Assembly (NCBI RefSeq): GCF_013343235.1
Contig: NZ_CP040094.1
Span: 3,720,501 to 3,784,500, forward strand
Direction of reading: 5' to 3'
Origin: Nostoc sp. TCL240-02
GTDB lineage: Bacteria > Cyanobacteriota > Cyanobacteriia > Cyanobacteriales > Nostocaceae
Length of the DNA stretch: 64,000 nucleotides
Part shown: in pieces, positions 20,123-28,830 of the stretch
Position numbering within the stretch: position 1 is the stretch's first letter
Layout: each line of letters opens with the position of its first letter
Notes under the pieces: model-generated
Told to the model about the DNA's origin: nothing
Database searches by the model: none
What the model saw: only the letters and a program-made list of their open reading frames with translations
Made by a program: the position numbers and the translations under genes

Positions 20123-21139
20123 ATGTCAATACCTATAGCTTTTATAATTTGTACAGAACCTGGGCGCTTAGAAGCTCAGTCATTAATGCTTGCAGAAAGT
20201 ATTCGTAAGTTCTGTGGAGAATTGAAAGATACACCTATATATAGTTTTCATCCTAGAGTAGGTGAACCAATATCAAAGCAAACCCAAAAAGCATTTGAAG
20301 CGTTGCAGGTAAATCATCAACAAGTCCCTATCAATCAAGAATTCCATGAATATTATTTAGCAAATAAGCCCCTGGCGTGCGCCTATGCAGAACAAAATAT
20401 TGATGCAGAAATATTAGTTTTTCTAGACAGTGACAAATGCTTTTTTTCTGCACCAAAAGAATTTTTATTACCTGTTAATTGCAACGTTCGTTTACGTCCT
20501 GAGTATGGTCAAGGAATTGGTTCTACAGGTTTTCGAGACTCTCAAGAATGGTACTGGCAAAAATTATATGAAGTGCTGGGTGTAAAACGTGAGGTGTTTG
20601 TTGAAACACCAATTGGTAAAAAGAAGATTAGAGCTTACTGGAATTCTGGTTTAGTTGTTGTGAGAAGGAGTGCGGGTATATTTACAGCTTGGAAAGAGAA
20701 TTTTGAAAAAGTCATGCGCCTTGATATCACTCCTCCCCAAGGTATTTATTTTGTTGAGCAGTCTGTTTTGTCTGTAACTTTATGCGCCTTGGAAGAAAAC
20801 GTCGAGCATCTTCCTGCTAATTATAGTTATCCATTACCTTTACATAACCGTTTATCAACAGAATTACAAATTAAACATTGGAATGATATTATATCAATTC
20901 ATTATTTCAACTTATTCTTCTATAACGATTGGAATACACAAATCAAAAAACTGAAACAACTTAACATTAATTCCGAAAAATATCTATGGTTGTGTCAAGA
21001 GGTTGTCAGACTAAAAATGCCTCGTGTATCAGTTTTACACAGATATATGTTGGTAGTTAGAAGAATGGAACAAAAACTACGAAATTTTAATTTAGATATT
21101 AATTTGAGTAGCTGGATAGAAAAAATGGCTAAACTTTAA
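20123..21139 (+). CDS. Putative nucleotide-diphospho-sugar transferase
   Basis: 338 aa. FIICTEPGRLEAQSLMLAESIR (split here as two motifs, ~7-28) and the acidic ILVFLDSDKCFF (~96-107) suggest a GT-A-like fold; YWNSGLVVVRR (~173-183) and FVEQSVLSVTLC match the acceptor side. The family is commonly annotated only as hypothetical. It is 24 bases from the GT4 gene and clearly part of the same operon, so a role as an unassigned sugar transferase of this pathway is the best inference. Confidence 0.65.
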   Translation: MSIPIAFIICTEPGRLEAQSLMLAESIRKFCGELKDTPIYSFHPRVGEPISKQTQKAFEALQVNHQQVPINQEFHEYYLANKPLACAYAEQNIDAEILVFLDSDKCFFSAPKEFLLPVNCNVRLRPEYGQGIGSTGFRDSQEWYWQKLYEVLGVKREVFVETPIGKKKIRAYWNSGLVVVRRSAGIFTAWKENFEKVMRLDITPPQGIYFVEQSVLSVTLCALEENVEHLPANYSYPLPLHNRLSTELQIKHWNDIISIHYFNLFFYNDWNTQIKKLKQLNINSEKYLWLCQEVVRLKMPRVSVLHRYMLVVRRMEQKLRNFNLDINLSSWIEKMAKL

Positions 21140-21215
21140 ACGTAATAAAAATAATTACGTATAACTTTATTATTTGTATTGCTCATTTCCATAGAAATTA
21201 CGTGAGGTAAATAAG

Positions 21216-22109
21216 ATGAAAAAAGCAAATATAGCTGTAGTTATGACCTGTCATAACAGGCGTAATACAACTCTTGTCTGTCTACATACTTTATATGAGC
21301 AAAAACATCATTGTGATGTTTATCTAACTGATGATGGTAGCTCTGACGGGACTGCACAAGCTATCAAAGCAGAATATCCAGACGTACACATTCTTCAGGG
21401 TAATGGTAATTTATTTTGGGTAGGAGGAATGCATCTTGCCTTTAATGAGGCGATAAAGAATCAATATGATTATTATCTATGGTTGAATGATGACACATTT
21501 CTAGAACCCAATGCTGTCAGCAAATTATTACAGATTCATCAAGATTTGACTGCACAAGGTTATCCAGACTCAATTGTAGTTGGTTCAACTAAAGACCCAA
21601 TGACAGAAAAAGCAACCTATGGAGGAGCAGTAAAATCTAAAAAGTGGTATTCTAACAAATTTGAATTTTTAGAACCAAGTTCGGTTATTCAAAAATGCGA
21701 TGCTATGTATGGTAATTGTGTACTAATTCATAAAACTGTTGCTGTAAAAGTTGGCAATATTGATACAGCTTTTATTCACAGTTTAGGAGATTTAGATTAT
21801 GCCCTTAGAGCGCGTAAATTAGGTTGTCAAATATGGGTAGCTCCTGGATATATTGGTACTTGTACTAAAAACTCTATCCGTAACAGTTGGGTAGATACTA
21901 ATTTAAGTATATTACAGCGTTTACAAAAGGCGTTGCAAATTAAAGGATTTCCATTAAAACCCTGGACTATATTTTGTATCAGACACTCTGGGCCGTTATG
22001 GATATTTTATTGGTTTTTACCCTATATAAGAGCAATTATTGGTTACAAAAATTTAGCAATTTCTCCCACATTTTCTGAAGACATTAACCAAAGTAAATCA
22101 GAAGTTTGA
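21216..22109 (+). CDS. Glycosyltransferase family 2 (rhamnosyltransferase-like)
   Basis: 297 aa GT-A: VVMTCHNRRNTTLVCL (~8-23), YLTDDGSSDGT (~36-46), a GNGNLFWVGGMH segment and the DXD-like LWLNDDTFLEPNA (~89-101). The GN-WGG block between the two motifs is typical of rhamnosyltransferase-like GT2 enzymes, but the sugar cannot be stated. It ends with a hydrophobic C-terminal segment (WIFYWFLPYIRAIIG). It lies 76 bases after the preceding gene and is preceded by a GAGG-type ribosome-binding site (21201-21206 region). Confidence 0.82.
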   Translation: MKKANIAVVMTCHNRRNTTLVCLHTLYEQKHHCDVYLTDDGSSDGTAQAIKAEYPDVHILQGNGNLFWVGGMHLAFNEAIKNQYDYYLWLNDDTFLEPNAVSKLLQIHQDLTAQGYPDSIVVGSTKDPMTEKATYGGAVKSKKWYSNKFEFLEPSSVIQKCDAMYGNCVLIHKTVAVKVGNIDTAFIHSLGDLDYALRARKLGCQIWVAPGYIGTCTKNSIRNSWVDTNLSILQRLQKALQIKGFPLKPWTIFCIRHSGPLWIFYWFLPYIRAIIGYKNLAISPTFSEDINQSKSEV

Positions 22110-22224
22110 TTCTGCTACTAGGATCATTAACTAATGATATTTGGATAATTCATAGCTATCTAAATAAGTGAAAAAATGTAGTTTCAAAAATCAATTCTTT
22201 AAATATTCAAATCATCAATAAATT

Positions 22225-23376
22225 ATGGGCAAACGTTTACTAATTGTCTCAACACTTGATTCTAGTCAACCATTTGGTGCATTTACTAGACCTTTTTATC
22301 TAGGACAATATCTAACTAAAGATTTTGATGTTTTTCAGCTAGGATTAGATTGTTCATCTGTTAAGTATGCACCTTCTATTTCGATTGGATCAAGAAGCCT
22401 GAAGTCATATATTCAAACTATAGAAAAATGTATCGATGAGTTTTGTCCAGATATCGTTTATGCTCAAGAAACCTTACCTGGATTAGCTGCTTTGATTTCG
22501 CTGAGGCTTAGAAAACGCAGAAATTCCTCTCTTGTTTTAGATTTTCATACATTTTCAGCGTATGAATATTGGATGCGCTTGTTTTCAGTTGCCAATCCTT
22601 TCAAAGAGTTTGTACAATGTATTAAGACATATATTGCTCAGGGAATTCTGATATTTTCTGGTAGGCCAATTATTGCAGCAGGTGACTCAATTCCTAAACT
22701 AATTTCCCAGTGGTATGGTAAAACTCCAGACCAGATTTATAGTATCGGAAATGGAGTTACTGAAGACTTACTAAATGATGAATCATTTTTGAGTAAAGAT
22801 CCTTATCAAGCATTTAGGCCAGCAAAAATAGTGCTTCTTATTGCACCTAAAACATTTCAGTTTCCAAGTAATGATATGTCTGTGTCAATGACTATTCAGA
22901 TTGCTAAACATATTGAAAATCATCAGGAGAAAATACATTTTGTTGTTATAGGTAGGGATAACAGCGATATTTCAGAACCAATACCTTCTAATATTTCTTT
23001 TTTGGGATTTTTACCTAAAAGAGAGGATTTTGTTAAACATGTTAAATATGCAGATATTGCTTTGCTGCCATTCTCTAAGCAAGCAGTAGCAGGTGGCGCT
23101 CGTAATAAAGCGTTAGATTATTTCGCTAGTAGAAAGTTAGTTGTATCAACACCAGAAGGATTGCGAGGTTTAAAAGAATTTCGACACTTAGAACATCTTT
23201 TAGTAACAGGATATTCTACTGAAGAAGTCGCTAATACACTGCTGGATGCAGCTTCAAATCTTGATAAATATCAATCAATTGTAGATACAGCATATACCTT
23301 AATTACAGAGAAATATTCTTGGAATGCAAGAGCGCAGAATATTGCACAAATTCTCATGGAAGTAAGTCGTTCTTAG
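22225..23376 (+). CDS. Glycosyltransferase, GT4-like (GT-B fold)
   Basis: 383 aa. The N-terminus reads RLLIVSTLDSSQPFGAFTRPFYL, where GAFTRPFYLG is the acceptor-side loop; DIVYAQETLPGLAAL and VLDFHTFSAYEYW follow. The C-terminal domain has YSIGNGV (~170), VVIGRDNS (~233), ADIALLPFS and AGGARNKALDYFASRKLVVSTPEG-like motifs, which fit a GT4 donor-binding site with a divergent E-x7-E. Cytoplasmic. Part of the exopolysaccharide operon, but 115 bases from the previous gene. Confidence 0.78.
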   Translation: MGKRLLIVSTLDSSQPFGAFTRPFYLGQYLTKDFDVFQLGLDCSSVKYAPSISIGSRSLKSYIQTIEKCIDEFCPDIVYAQETLPGLAALISLRLRKRRNSSLVLDFHTFSAYEYWMRLFSVANPFKEFVQCIKTYIAQGILIFSGRPIIAAGDSIPKLISQWYGKTPDQIYSIGNGVTEDLLNDESFLSKDPYQAFRPAKIVLLIAPKTFQFPSNDMSVSMTIQIAKHIENHQEKIHFVVIGRDNSDISEPIPSNISFLGFLPKREDFVKHVKYADIALLPFSKQAVAGGARNKALDYFASRKLVVSTPEGLRGLKEFRHLEHLLVTGYSTEEVANTLLDAASNLDKYQSIVDTAYTLITEKYSWNARAQNIAQILMEVSRS

Positions 23377-23548
23377 TTAAATTTATTTATTTCAAAGAAT
23401 ATATCTATCCGTCTAAAAAAAACTAAATTTAATTTTTTTAGTATTGAAGATTTGAAATATTTAAATATTGCTAGTAATTAATTTTTAAATAATCGCCTTG
23501 CTTCTGGAATCAACTCTCATAATTCTAAAAATAAAAATCCTTTAAGTC

Positions 23549-24373
23549 ATGAAAAATCGATTTTCTTATAAATTTCTTGGTGTTAAACTTGATGCACTCT
23601 CTATCCCAGAGTTAAATTTATTAATTGAAGAATCTATTGAGAAAAACGAAAAATGGATTATTGCTAATCACAACTTGCATAGTCTTTATCTCTTTCATAA
23701 CGATCCAAAAATGCAAGCGTTTTATGCTAAGGCCGAATATATCCATATTGATGGTATGCCTCTATTGTTTATTGGAAAGTTGTTAGGTTTTCCAATGAAA
23801 CGAGAACAAAGAGTAACCTATGCCGACTGGGTATGGCCTCTGATGGTAGAAGCTGCCAATAAAGACTGGCGTGTATTCTATTTAGGTTCAAAGCCAGGAG
23901 TGGCGGAACAAGGAGCAAGTATTTTGCGCGAGAAATTTCCTGGTTTACAGATTGCTTGCGCTCATGGTTATATTGATATGGATAAAGATAGTAAAGAAAA
24001 TCTCGCGACTCTGGCTGCAATTAATGCTTATAAACCTCATGTATTAATGGTGGGGATGGGTATGCCACGCCAAGAGCATTGGATTTTGGAAAATCTGGAA
24101 TATATTCATGCCAACACTATTTTGACTAGTGGAGCCTGTATGGACTATGTAGCAGGAGCAGTACCTACTCCTCCTCGCTGGATGGGAAGGGTTGGCTTGG
24201 AATGGTTGTATCGTTTGTTATCTGAACCGAAAAGACTTTGGAGACGCTACTTGCTTGAGCCTTGGTTTGTAGCTACATTATTTTTACGAGAAATTTGGAG
24301 TATGCCAAGCCAACAAAAAAAAAATAGAATGCTGCTATTTCTCACTACAAGATTCCACAAGTTTGTAGCATAA
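23549..24373 (+). CDS. WecG/TagA/CpsF-family glycosyltransferase (GT26)
   Basis: 274 aa. Family marks in order: FLGVKLDALS, NHNLHSLYL (~45-53), YIHIDGMPLLFIGKLLG (~69-85), REQRVTYADWVWPL (with the T-x-x-D motif, ~92-105), FYLGSKPGV (~118-126) and MVGMGMPRQEHWI (~174-186). These enzymes add ManNAc-type or other sugars to a lipid-linked acceptor, an early step in enterobacterial common antigen, teichoic acid linkage or capsule synthesis. Last gene of the ten-gene cluster; a convergent xylanase follows. Confidence 0.92.
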   Translation: MKNRFSYKFLGVKLDALSIPELNLLIEESIEKNEKWIIANHNLHSLYLFHNDPKMQAFYAKAEYIHIDGMPLLFIGKLLGFPMKREQRVTYADWVWPLMVEAANKDWRVFYLGSKPGVAEQGASILREKFPGLQIACAHGYIDMDKDSKENLATLAAINAYKPHVLMVGMGMPRQEHWILENLEYIHANTILTSGACMDYVAGAVPTPPRWMGRVGLEWLYRLLSEPKRLWRRYLLEPWFVATLFLREIWSMPSQQKKNRMLLFLTTRFHKFVA

Positions 24374-24559
24374 TTGAGTTTCGTCAAGCCTCACCAGTAC
24401 GTCACTCAACTTGTCACGAATTTATGTAATACTGTATTAAAGTTTAATCACTAATTACTTCAGACATTTTATCTTTCATCATCGTCAATAAGGAAGAATA
24501 TCCTCACATCCTTATTTAAAAATGGCATTTAATAGCGCTATTTATGTCTTAATGAAGTA

Positions 24560-25723
24560 TTAATTTGCTTGCTGAAAAGCCTGGGCAATAGCGTTGTGAG
24601 CAAGTTTAGGTTGCAGGTTTTCATCGAAGGGAAGTGGACGCAGAAATTTCCAGAGACTTGGATTGTTTCTAAAGGTTTTTCCTGGCATCCAGTCGGGATG
24701 ACGTATCCAGGTATGACGGTCGGTAATTCCCCATGTAATTACAGTATCAACTCCAGCCGCAAAGCAGAGGTCAAGATATCGCTTGTAACTGTCGGCTACC
24801 ATCTGATCTAGCTTTTTGATACTATCGGGCAGTGGGGCATCAATAATAATATCTAATTCTGTGATTATTGGTTTAACTTGAAGATCATTAAGCCGTTTTA
24901 ATACAGAATTAAATCCTTTTTGATCAAAACCATAAGCAGTAGAAAACCATAGATGTGATTGGATACCTGCACCATCAATTTTAACGCCACTATTCTTGAG
25001 ATATTCGACCATTTTTAAGAAACGATCCGATTTCCATGTAGCGCCTTCGATGCCGAAATCGTTTAGGTAAAATTTCTTGGTGTTATCAACTGAAGCCGCA
25101 ATTAAAAACAAATCTCGAATCAATTCTCGTTTTACCCCTTTACGCAAACCGTAGGTAGGATTATCAGTTTCATTTTCACTATCAGCGATAATTTCATTGG
25201 CAATATCCCAAGACTTTAAAACAGGGCTATTGCGATAATGTCCCATAACTCCTTTAACATGGCGTTCGAGCATTTTAAGAGTGGGGGGATAAGGTAGCCA
25301 GTCTGGTTTTCCCATGTGCCAGAAAAGGGTATGCCCATGCAATTGTATATTATGCTTTTGGCAGAAACCAGCGATCGCATCTGCTGACTCAAAAGTAAAT
25401 TTTCCTGGCTGTGGTTCAGTGGCGTTCCATTTTAATTCACCATTTGGTGTCACTATCGAACATTCACGAGCAATTAGGTCAGCGTAGCCCTTCTCTTGTA
25501 GCAAAAATTCACTAGAAACTGCTGCGCCATAACGCTTTCCTTTGGCAGCTGCTAATTGTCGAAGAGGAGAATTAACATTTGCGCTTGCACTTAGATAATT
25601 TGCCGTAGCAGCATTTGTAGTACCATCTTCCTTCTGCCTATCCTTTTGTAAAAAACCCATAGTCAATAAGGCAGAAAGGGTTGTGTATCCTGCTCTTTTT
25701 AAAAATTTTCTGCGATAAGGCAT
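24560..25723 (-). CDS. Endo-1,4-beta-xylanase-like glycoside hydrolase, GH10
   Basis: 387 aa. The N-terminus has twin Arg and a hydrophobic stretch (RRKFLKRAGYTTLSALLTMGF), a probable Tat-type signal. The GH10 barrel (~55-385) shows HGHTLFWH (~129-136), the acid/base Glu177 in SWDIANEI and the nucleophile Glu289 in IITELDI, so catalysis looks intact. GH10 enzymes hydrolyse beta-1,4-xylan and related glycans. It converges on the exopolysaccharide cluster (187 bases apart), where an exported endo-glycanase could trim or release the polymer; that link is inference from position. Confidence 0.9.
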   Translation of the reverse strand: MPYRRKFLKRAGYTTLSALLTMGFLQKDRQKEDGTTNAATANYLSASANVNSPLRQLAAAKGKRYGAAVSSEFLLQEKGYADLIARECSIVTPNGELKWNATEPQPGKFTFESADAIAGFCQKHNIQLHGHTLFWHMGKPDWLPYPPTLKMLERHVKGVMGHYRNSPVLKSWDIANEIIADSENETDNPTYGLRKGVKRELIRDLFLIAASVDNTKKFYLNDFGIEGATWKSDRFLKMVEYLKNSGVKIDGAGIQSHLWFSTAYGFDQKGFNSVLKRLNDLQVKPIITELDIIIDAPLPDSIKKLDQMVADSYKRYLDLCFAAGVDTVITWGITDRHTWIRHPDWMPGKTFRNNPSLWKFLRPLPFDENLQPKLAHNAIAQAFQQAN

Positions 25724-25767
25724 AAACGATATTTAATAAAAAGCACAATTATTATATTACAGAATAA

Positions 25768-26106
25768 TTTTTTATACTTTTTAAAGTATTGGTACTACAT
25801 ATCCAAACTGCGATCGCTCTATTTAATACTGAAAATAACCAAAACTTCAACATCCGTATTGGCATCCATAGTGGTTCCATAGTGGCGGGAGTAATTAACC
25901 TCAACAAATTTACTTGCGATCTCTGGGAAAACACGGTAAACATCGCTAGCTGTATGGAATCTCAAGGTATTGTTGGTAAAATACAGGTTACAAAAAATAC
26001 TTAAAACTCTTTGTGTAATAAATTTTTATTTCAAAAGCGGGGCGAAATCGAAGTTAAAGGCAAAGGGAAAATGACAACTTATTTTTTGGTTGGGCAAAAG
26101 GGATGA
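25768..26106 (+). pseudogene. Relic of a class III adenylate/guanylate cyclase
   Basis: Translation in one frame gives [20 protein letters not shown], then [20 protein letters not shown] and [15 protein letters not shown], a stop at 26002-26004, and the same frame goes on with FQKRGEIEVKGKGKMTTYF and LVGQKG to a stop at 26104. These are the last ~110 residues of a cyanobacterial class III cyclase domain. The N-terminal sensor and the first half of the catalytic domain are missing and one codon has become a stop, so it is a pseudogene. It sits between the xylanase and the deoxyhypusine-synthase-like gene. Confidence 0.8.
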
Positions 26107-26275
26107 GGGGCATAGGCATGGGGCATAGAGAAGAGACAAGGGAGACAAAGGAGAGAGGGGAGACAAGGAAGAGACTTGTTCAATAATTTCTCTTTGTCCT
26201 CCTTGTCCCCCTTGTCCCCCTAATCCTTTCCTGCTCACTGTTCCTCTGCCTCTTCTCCTCTGCCTCCTCTGCTCC
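26107..26275. repeat. Purine-rich/pyrimidine-rich low-complexity spacer
   Basis: The spacer switches from a G/A-rich strand (26110-26174, GAGACAAGGGAGACAAAGGA-like) to a C/T-rich strand (26190-26275, repeated CTTGTCCCCC). The two halves can pair imperfectly. Such low-complexity spacers are common in Nostoc genomes; a similar C/T tract is at 27567-27614. Confidence 0.5.
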
Positions 26276-27448
26276 CTACGTATTCGGAATCAGCCGCCCA
26301 CAGGGATAAGTCGCTGTTTGCTTTTGGGCACTTTCTGCCACTGCTGCGGGAACCTGATCCGATGGTTGGGTTTTGGCTGCTAGATAGTCTTTTTCCAGTT
26401 TATCCAAAATGGCTTCTCGCTTGTCGTAAACACGCTTCAGGGGACGAGGCTGGCACTTATTCAAGACATATGCTGTTACCAGTGGTAGAGCGATTGTACT
26501 ATCGGTATAACAAACAATTGTGTTAGGTAACTCTTCCGGGTCAATTTTACCCCAGCTAACGGCTTCTGATGGGGTTGCTCCAGACAAACCGCCTGTGTCT
26601 GGACGTGCATCGGTAAACTGCACAAAGTAATCATGTCCTCGTTCTTCTAGTCCTAATACCTCATGAAGTTGTGGTTGAGTTTGTAGTAAAAAGTTCTTAG
26701 GACTACCACCACCGAGAATTACAGCCGCACTTTTGCCACCTGACTCACGGGCATTATATGCGATCGCAGCCGTTTCATTTACGTCAATTGATGGATCTAA
26801 CACCAACTGCGAACCTTCCAAAGCCAAAGCTGCCACGTTCATCCCAATAGAGCTATCTCCTGGAGAAGACGTATATATAGGCACGCCATACTCATAAGCT
26901 GTAGCAAGCAAGCAGGAATGCTGCACACCCAGTTGCTTTTCTACTTCCCGAACATACTTACCTAGTAAATGGTGAAACTCAGCAGTTCCCATCCGCTTCT
27001 GAAACGCTTCCCCTTGCAAAATCTTGCGGATGAAGGCATCAGTTTCTAGTAGCACATCGTAACCAAAGATAATGTCATAAATGCGAATAGTCCCTTCCTG
27101 ACGCAGTTTCACATCATCCAAAAAGGGATTACCAGCAAAGAGTTCAAAACCCAAACCGTAGTGCATATCATGGTAAAGATTTGCACCAGTGCTAATCATC
27201 CAGTCAATAAAGCCATTACGAATTAAGGGTGCAAGCGCTGAAACCCCAAATCCTGCTGGTGTCATCGCACCGGAAAGGCTAACTCCCACCGTGACACCTT
27301 CGGTTAGCACATCACGACTCATAAGTTGGCAGATTTCCCGCAACCGCGCTGAGTTGTAAGCAGTGAAGTATTGATCGATCAAATCCACTACATTGATATC
27401 ATTTGATATTGGTGTAGGTGCAATTTTTTGACCCAGCTGTTTAGACAT
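26276..27448 (-). CDS. Deoxyhypusine synthase family protein
   Basis: 390 aa. The Rossmann-like DHS fold is visible: [16 protein letters not shown] (~52-67), the STGANLYHD block, [15 protein letters not shown] (~186-200), GGGSPKNF (~246-253) and the active-site Lys301 in EAVSWGK, the lysine that forms the aminobutyl intermediate in true DHS. Bacteria lack eIF5A hypusination; bacterial members are thought to act as homospermidine synthases or on other polyamine substrates, using NAD and spermidine. The precise product here cannot be read from the sequence. Monocistronic. Confidence 0.87.
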   Translation of the reverse strand: MSKQLGQKIAPTPISNDINVVDLIDQYFTAYNSARLREICQLMSRDVLTEGVTVGVSLSGAMTPAGFGVSALAPLIRNGFIDWMISTGANLYHDMHYGLGFELFAGNPFLDDVKLRQEGTIRIYDIIFGYDVLLETDAFIRKILQGEAFQKRMGTAEFHHLLGKYVREVEKQLGVQHSCLLATAYEYGVPIYTSSPGDSSIGMNVAALALEGSQLVLDPSIDVNETAAIAYNARESGGKSAAVILGGGSPKNFLLQTQPQLHEVLGLEERGHDYFVQFTDARPDTGGLSGATPSEAVSWGKIDPEELPNTIVCYTDSTIALPLVTAYVLNKCQPRPLKRVYDKREAILDKLEKDYLAAKTQPSDQVPAAVAESAQKQTATYPCGRLIPNT

Positions 27449-27711
27449 TTTGGCACTCCCGAACAGTAAACACGCCGAATCTAATGTTATCTAGCTTTCA
27501 ACCAAAGTGGCAGAAATTTAACTAGTACAGCAGCAGGTAAATCTACCCACGACACGGATAATTAGTCATTTCCCCCTGCTCTCTTCCCCCTTCCCCCTGT
27601 CCCCTGCCTCTTCATTGAGTTTCCGAAAATATTAAATTTAATGGAAGATTTAATAAATCGAGAGAGGTGTACGCTACCTAGATGTGAATGCGTCAATAGA
27701 GGACTCAACCA

Positions 27712-28596
27712 ATGGGATATGTAATTGCTACTGCAAACATGAAAGGTGGCGTTGGTAAAACCACCCTCACCGTCAACTTAGCTACCTGTTTAGCTAAAAA
27801 TCATGGCAAGCGGGTGCTTGTCCTTGATTTAGATAGTCAAATTAGCGCCACACTCAGTTTGATGTCGCCTTTAGATTTTGCCAAGCGTCGTAAACAAAGC
27901 AAGACATTTAGGTATCTAATCGACGAAGTTATAAATCCAGACCCACAAGCAAAACTTACAATTCAAGATATCATTCAATCCCAGGTTTGTAATCTTCCCG
28001 GACTGGATTTATTACCAGGAGATATCGACTTATATGATGAATTTGTTGTATCAGAAATGCTACATCAACAAGCAACTGCATTAGGAGAACAGGACTTTGA
28101 AACTATTTGGAATCGCTTTGAAAGAGTCTTGATTAATAACATTTTAAAACCAGTCCGTCAAGAATATGATTTTATTCTTCTCGATTGTGCCCCTGGATAT
28201 AATTTATTGACTCGTAGCGCTTTAGCTGCCAGCGATTTCTACATACTTCCGGCAAAACCAGAACCCTTATCTGTGGTGGGTATTCAACTACTAGAAAGAC
28301 GCATCGCCCAATTGAAAGATAGTCATGGACATGAAACCAAAATAGATATAAAAATGCTGGGAATTGTATTCAGTATGTCTACTGCTAACCTTCTCACTGG
28401 CAGATACTATAAACAAGTGATGCACCGCGTTGTCGAAGATTTCGGAGTAGAGAAAATTTGTAAAGTACAAATACCAGTTGATGTCAATGTTGCTAAGGCT
28501 GTTGATAGTTTTATGCCAGCTGTTTTAAATGCTCCCCAATCAGCTGGTTCAAAAGCGTTTTTTCAGTTAACTCAGGAGTTGTTGCAAAAGCTATAA
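27712..28596 (+). CDS. ParA-family ATPase (orphan)
   Basis: 294 aa. Deviant Walker A KGGVGKTT at residues 12-19, VLVLDLDSQISAT (Walker A', ~36-48) and Walker B FILLDCAPGYN (~151-161). Ending FFQLTQELLQKL. These ATPases position DNA or other cargo on the nucleoid. No parB gene or centromere-like repeat lies beside it, so it is an orphan ParA; its cargo is unknown and chromosome segregation is not implied. The flanking genes are unrelated and on other strands or far away. Confidence 0.88.
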   Translation: MGYVIATANMKGGVGKTTLTVNLATCLAKNHGKRVLVLDLDSQISATLSLMSPLDFAKRRKQSKTFRYLIDEVINPDPQAKLTIQDIIQSQVCNLPGLDLLPGDIDLYDEFVVSEMLHQQATALGEQDFETIWNRFERVLINNILKPVRQEYDFILLDCAPGYNLLTRSALAASDFYILPAKPEPLSVVGIQLLERRIAQLKDSHGHETKIDIKMLGIVFSMSTANLLTGRYYKQVMHRVVEDFGVEKICKVQIPVDVNVAKAVDSFMPAVLNAPQSAGSKAFFQLTQELLQKL

Positions 28597-28656
28597 AGAC
28601 CTAATCAGTAAGCTAATGAGGGTAATATAGCAGTCCTAAATCATTCATTAAACATT

Positions 28657-28690
28657 AGATCCCCGACTTCATAAAAGTTGCCGGGGATCT
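28657..28690. terminator. Hairpin repeat after parA-like gene
   Basis: AGATCCCCG (28657-28665) pairs with CGGGGATCT (28682-28690), with CTT/AAG extending the stem inside. It lies 60 bases after the ParA stop. It could terminate transcription, but the same kind of GGGGATCT hairpin is a common dispersed repeat in Nostoc. Confidence 0.5.
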
Positions 28691-28830
28691 GGACAGCACG
28701 AATTTTCATAAATTAGATAGTATTGCTATAAGTAAGTTATCTTTTCTATAAGTTCAGCACTTATACGGAAGCTATATACAGCGAGATTCGGCTATTGAGT
28801 GAAAAGGTCAGTAAATCTTACTAATAAACA

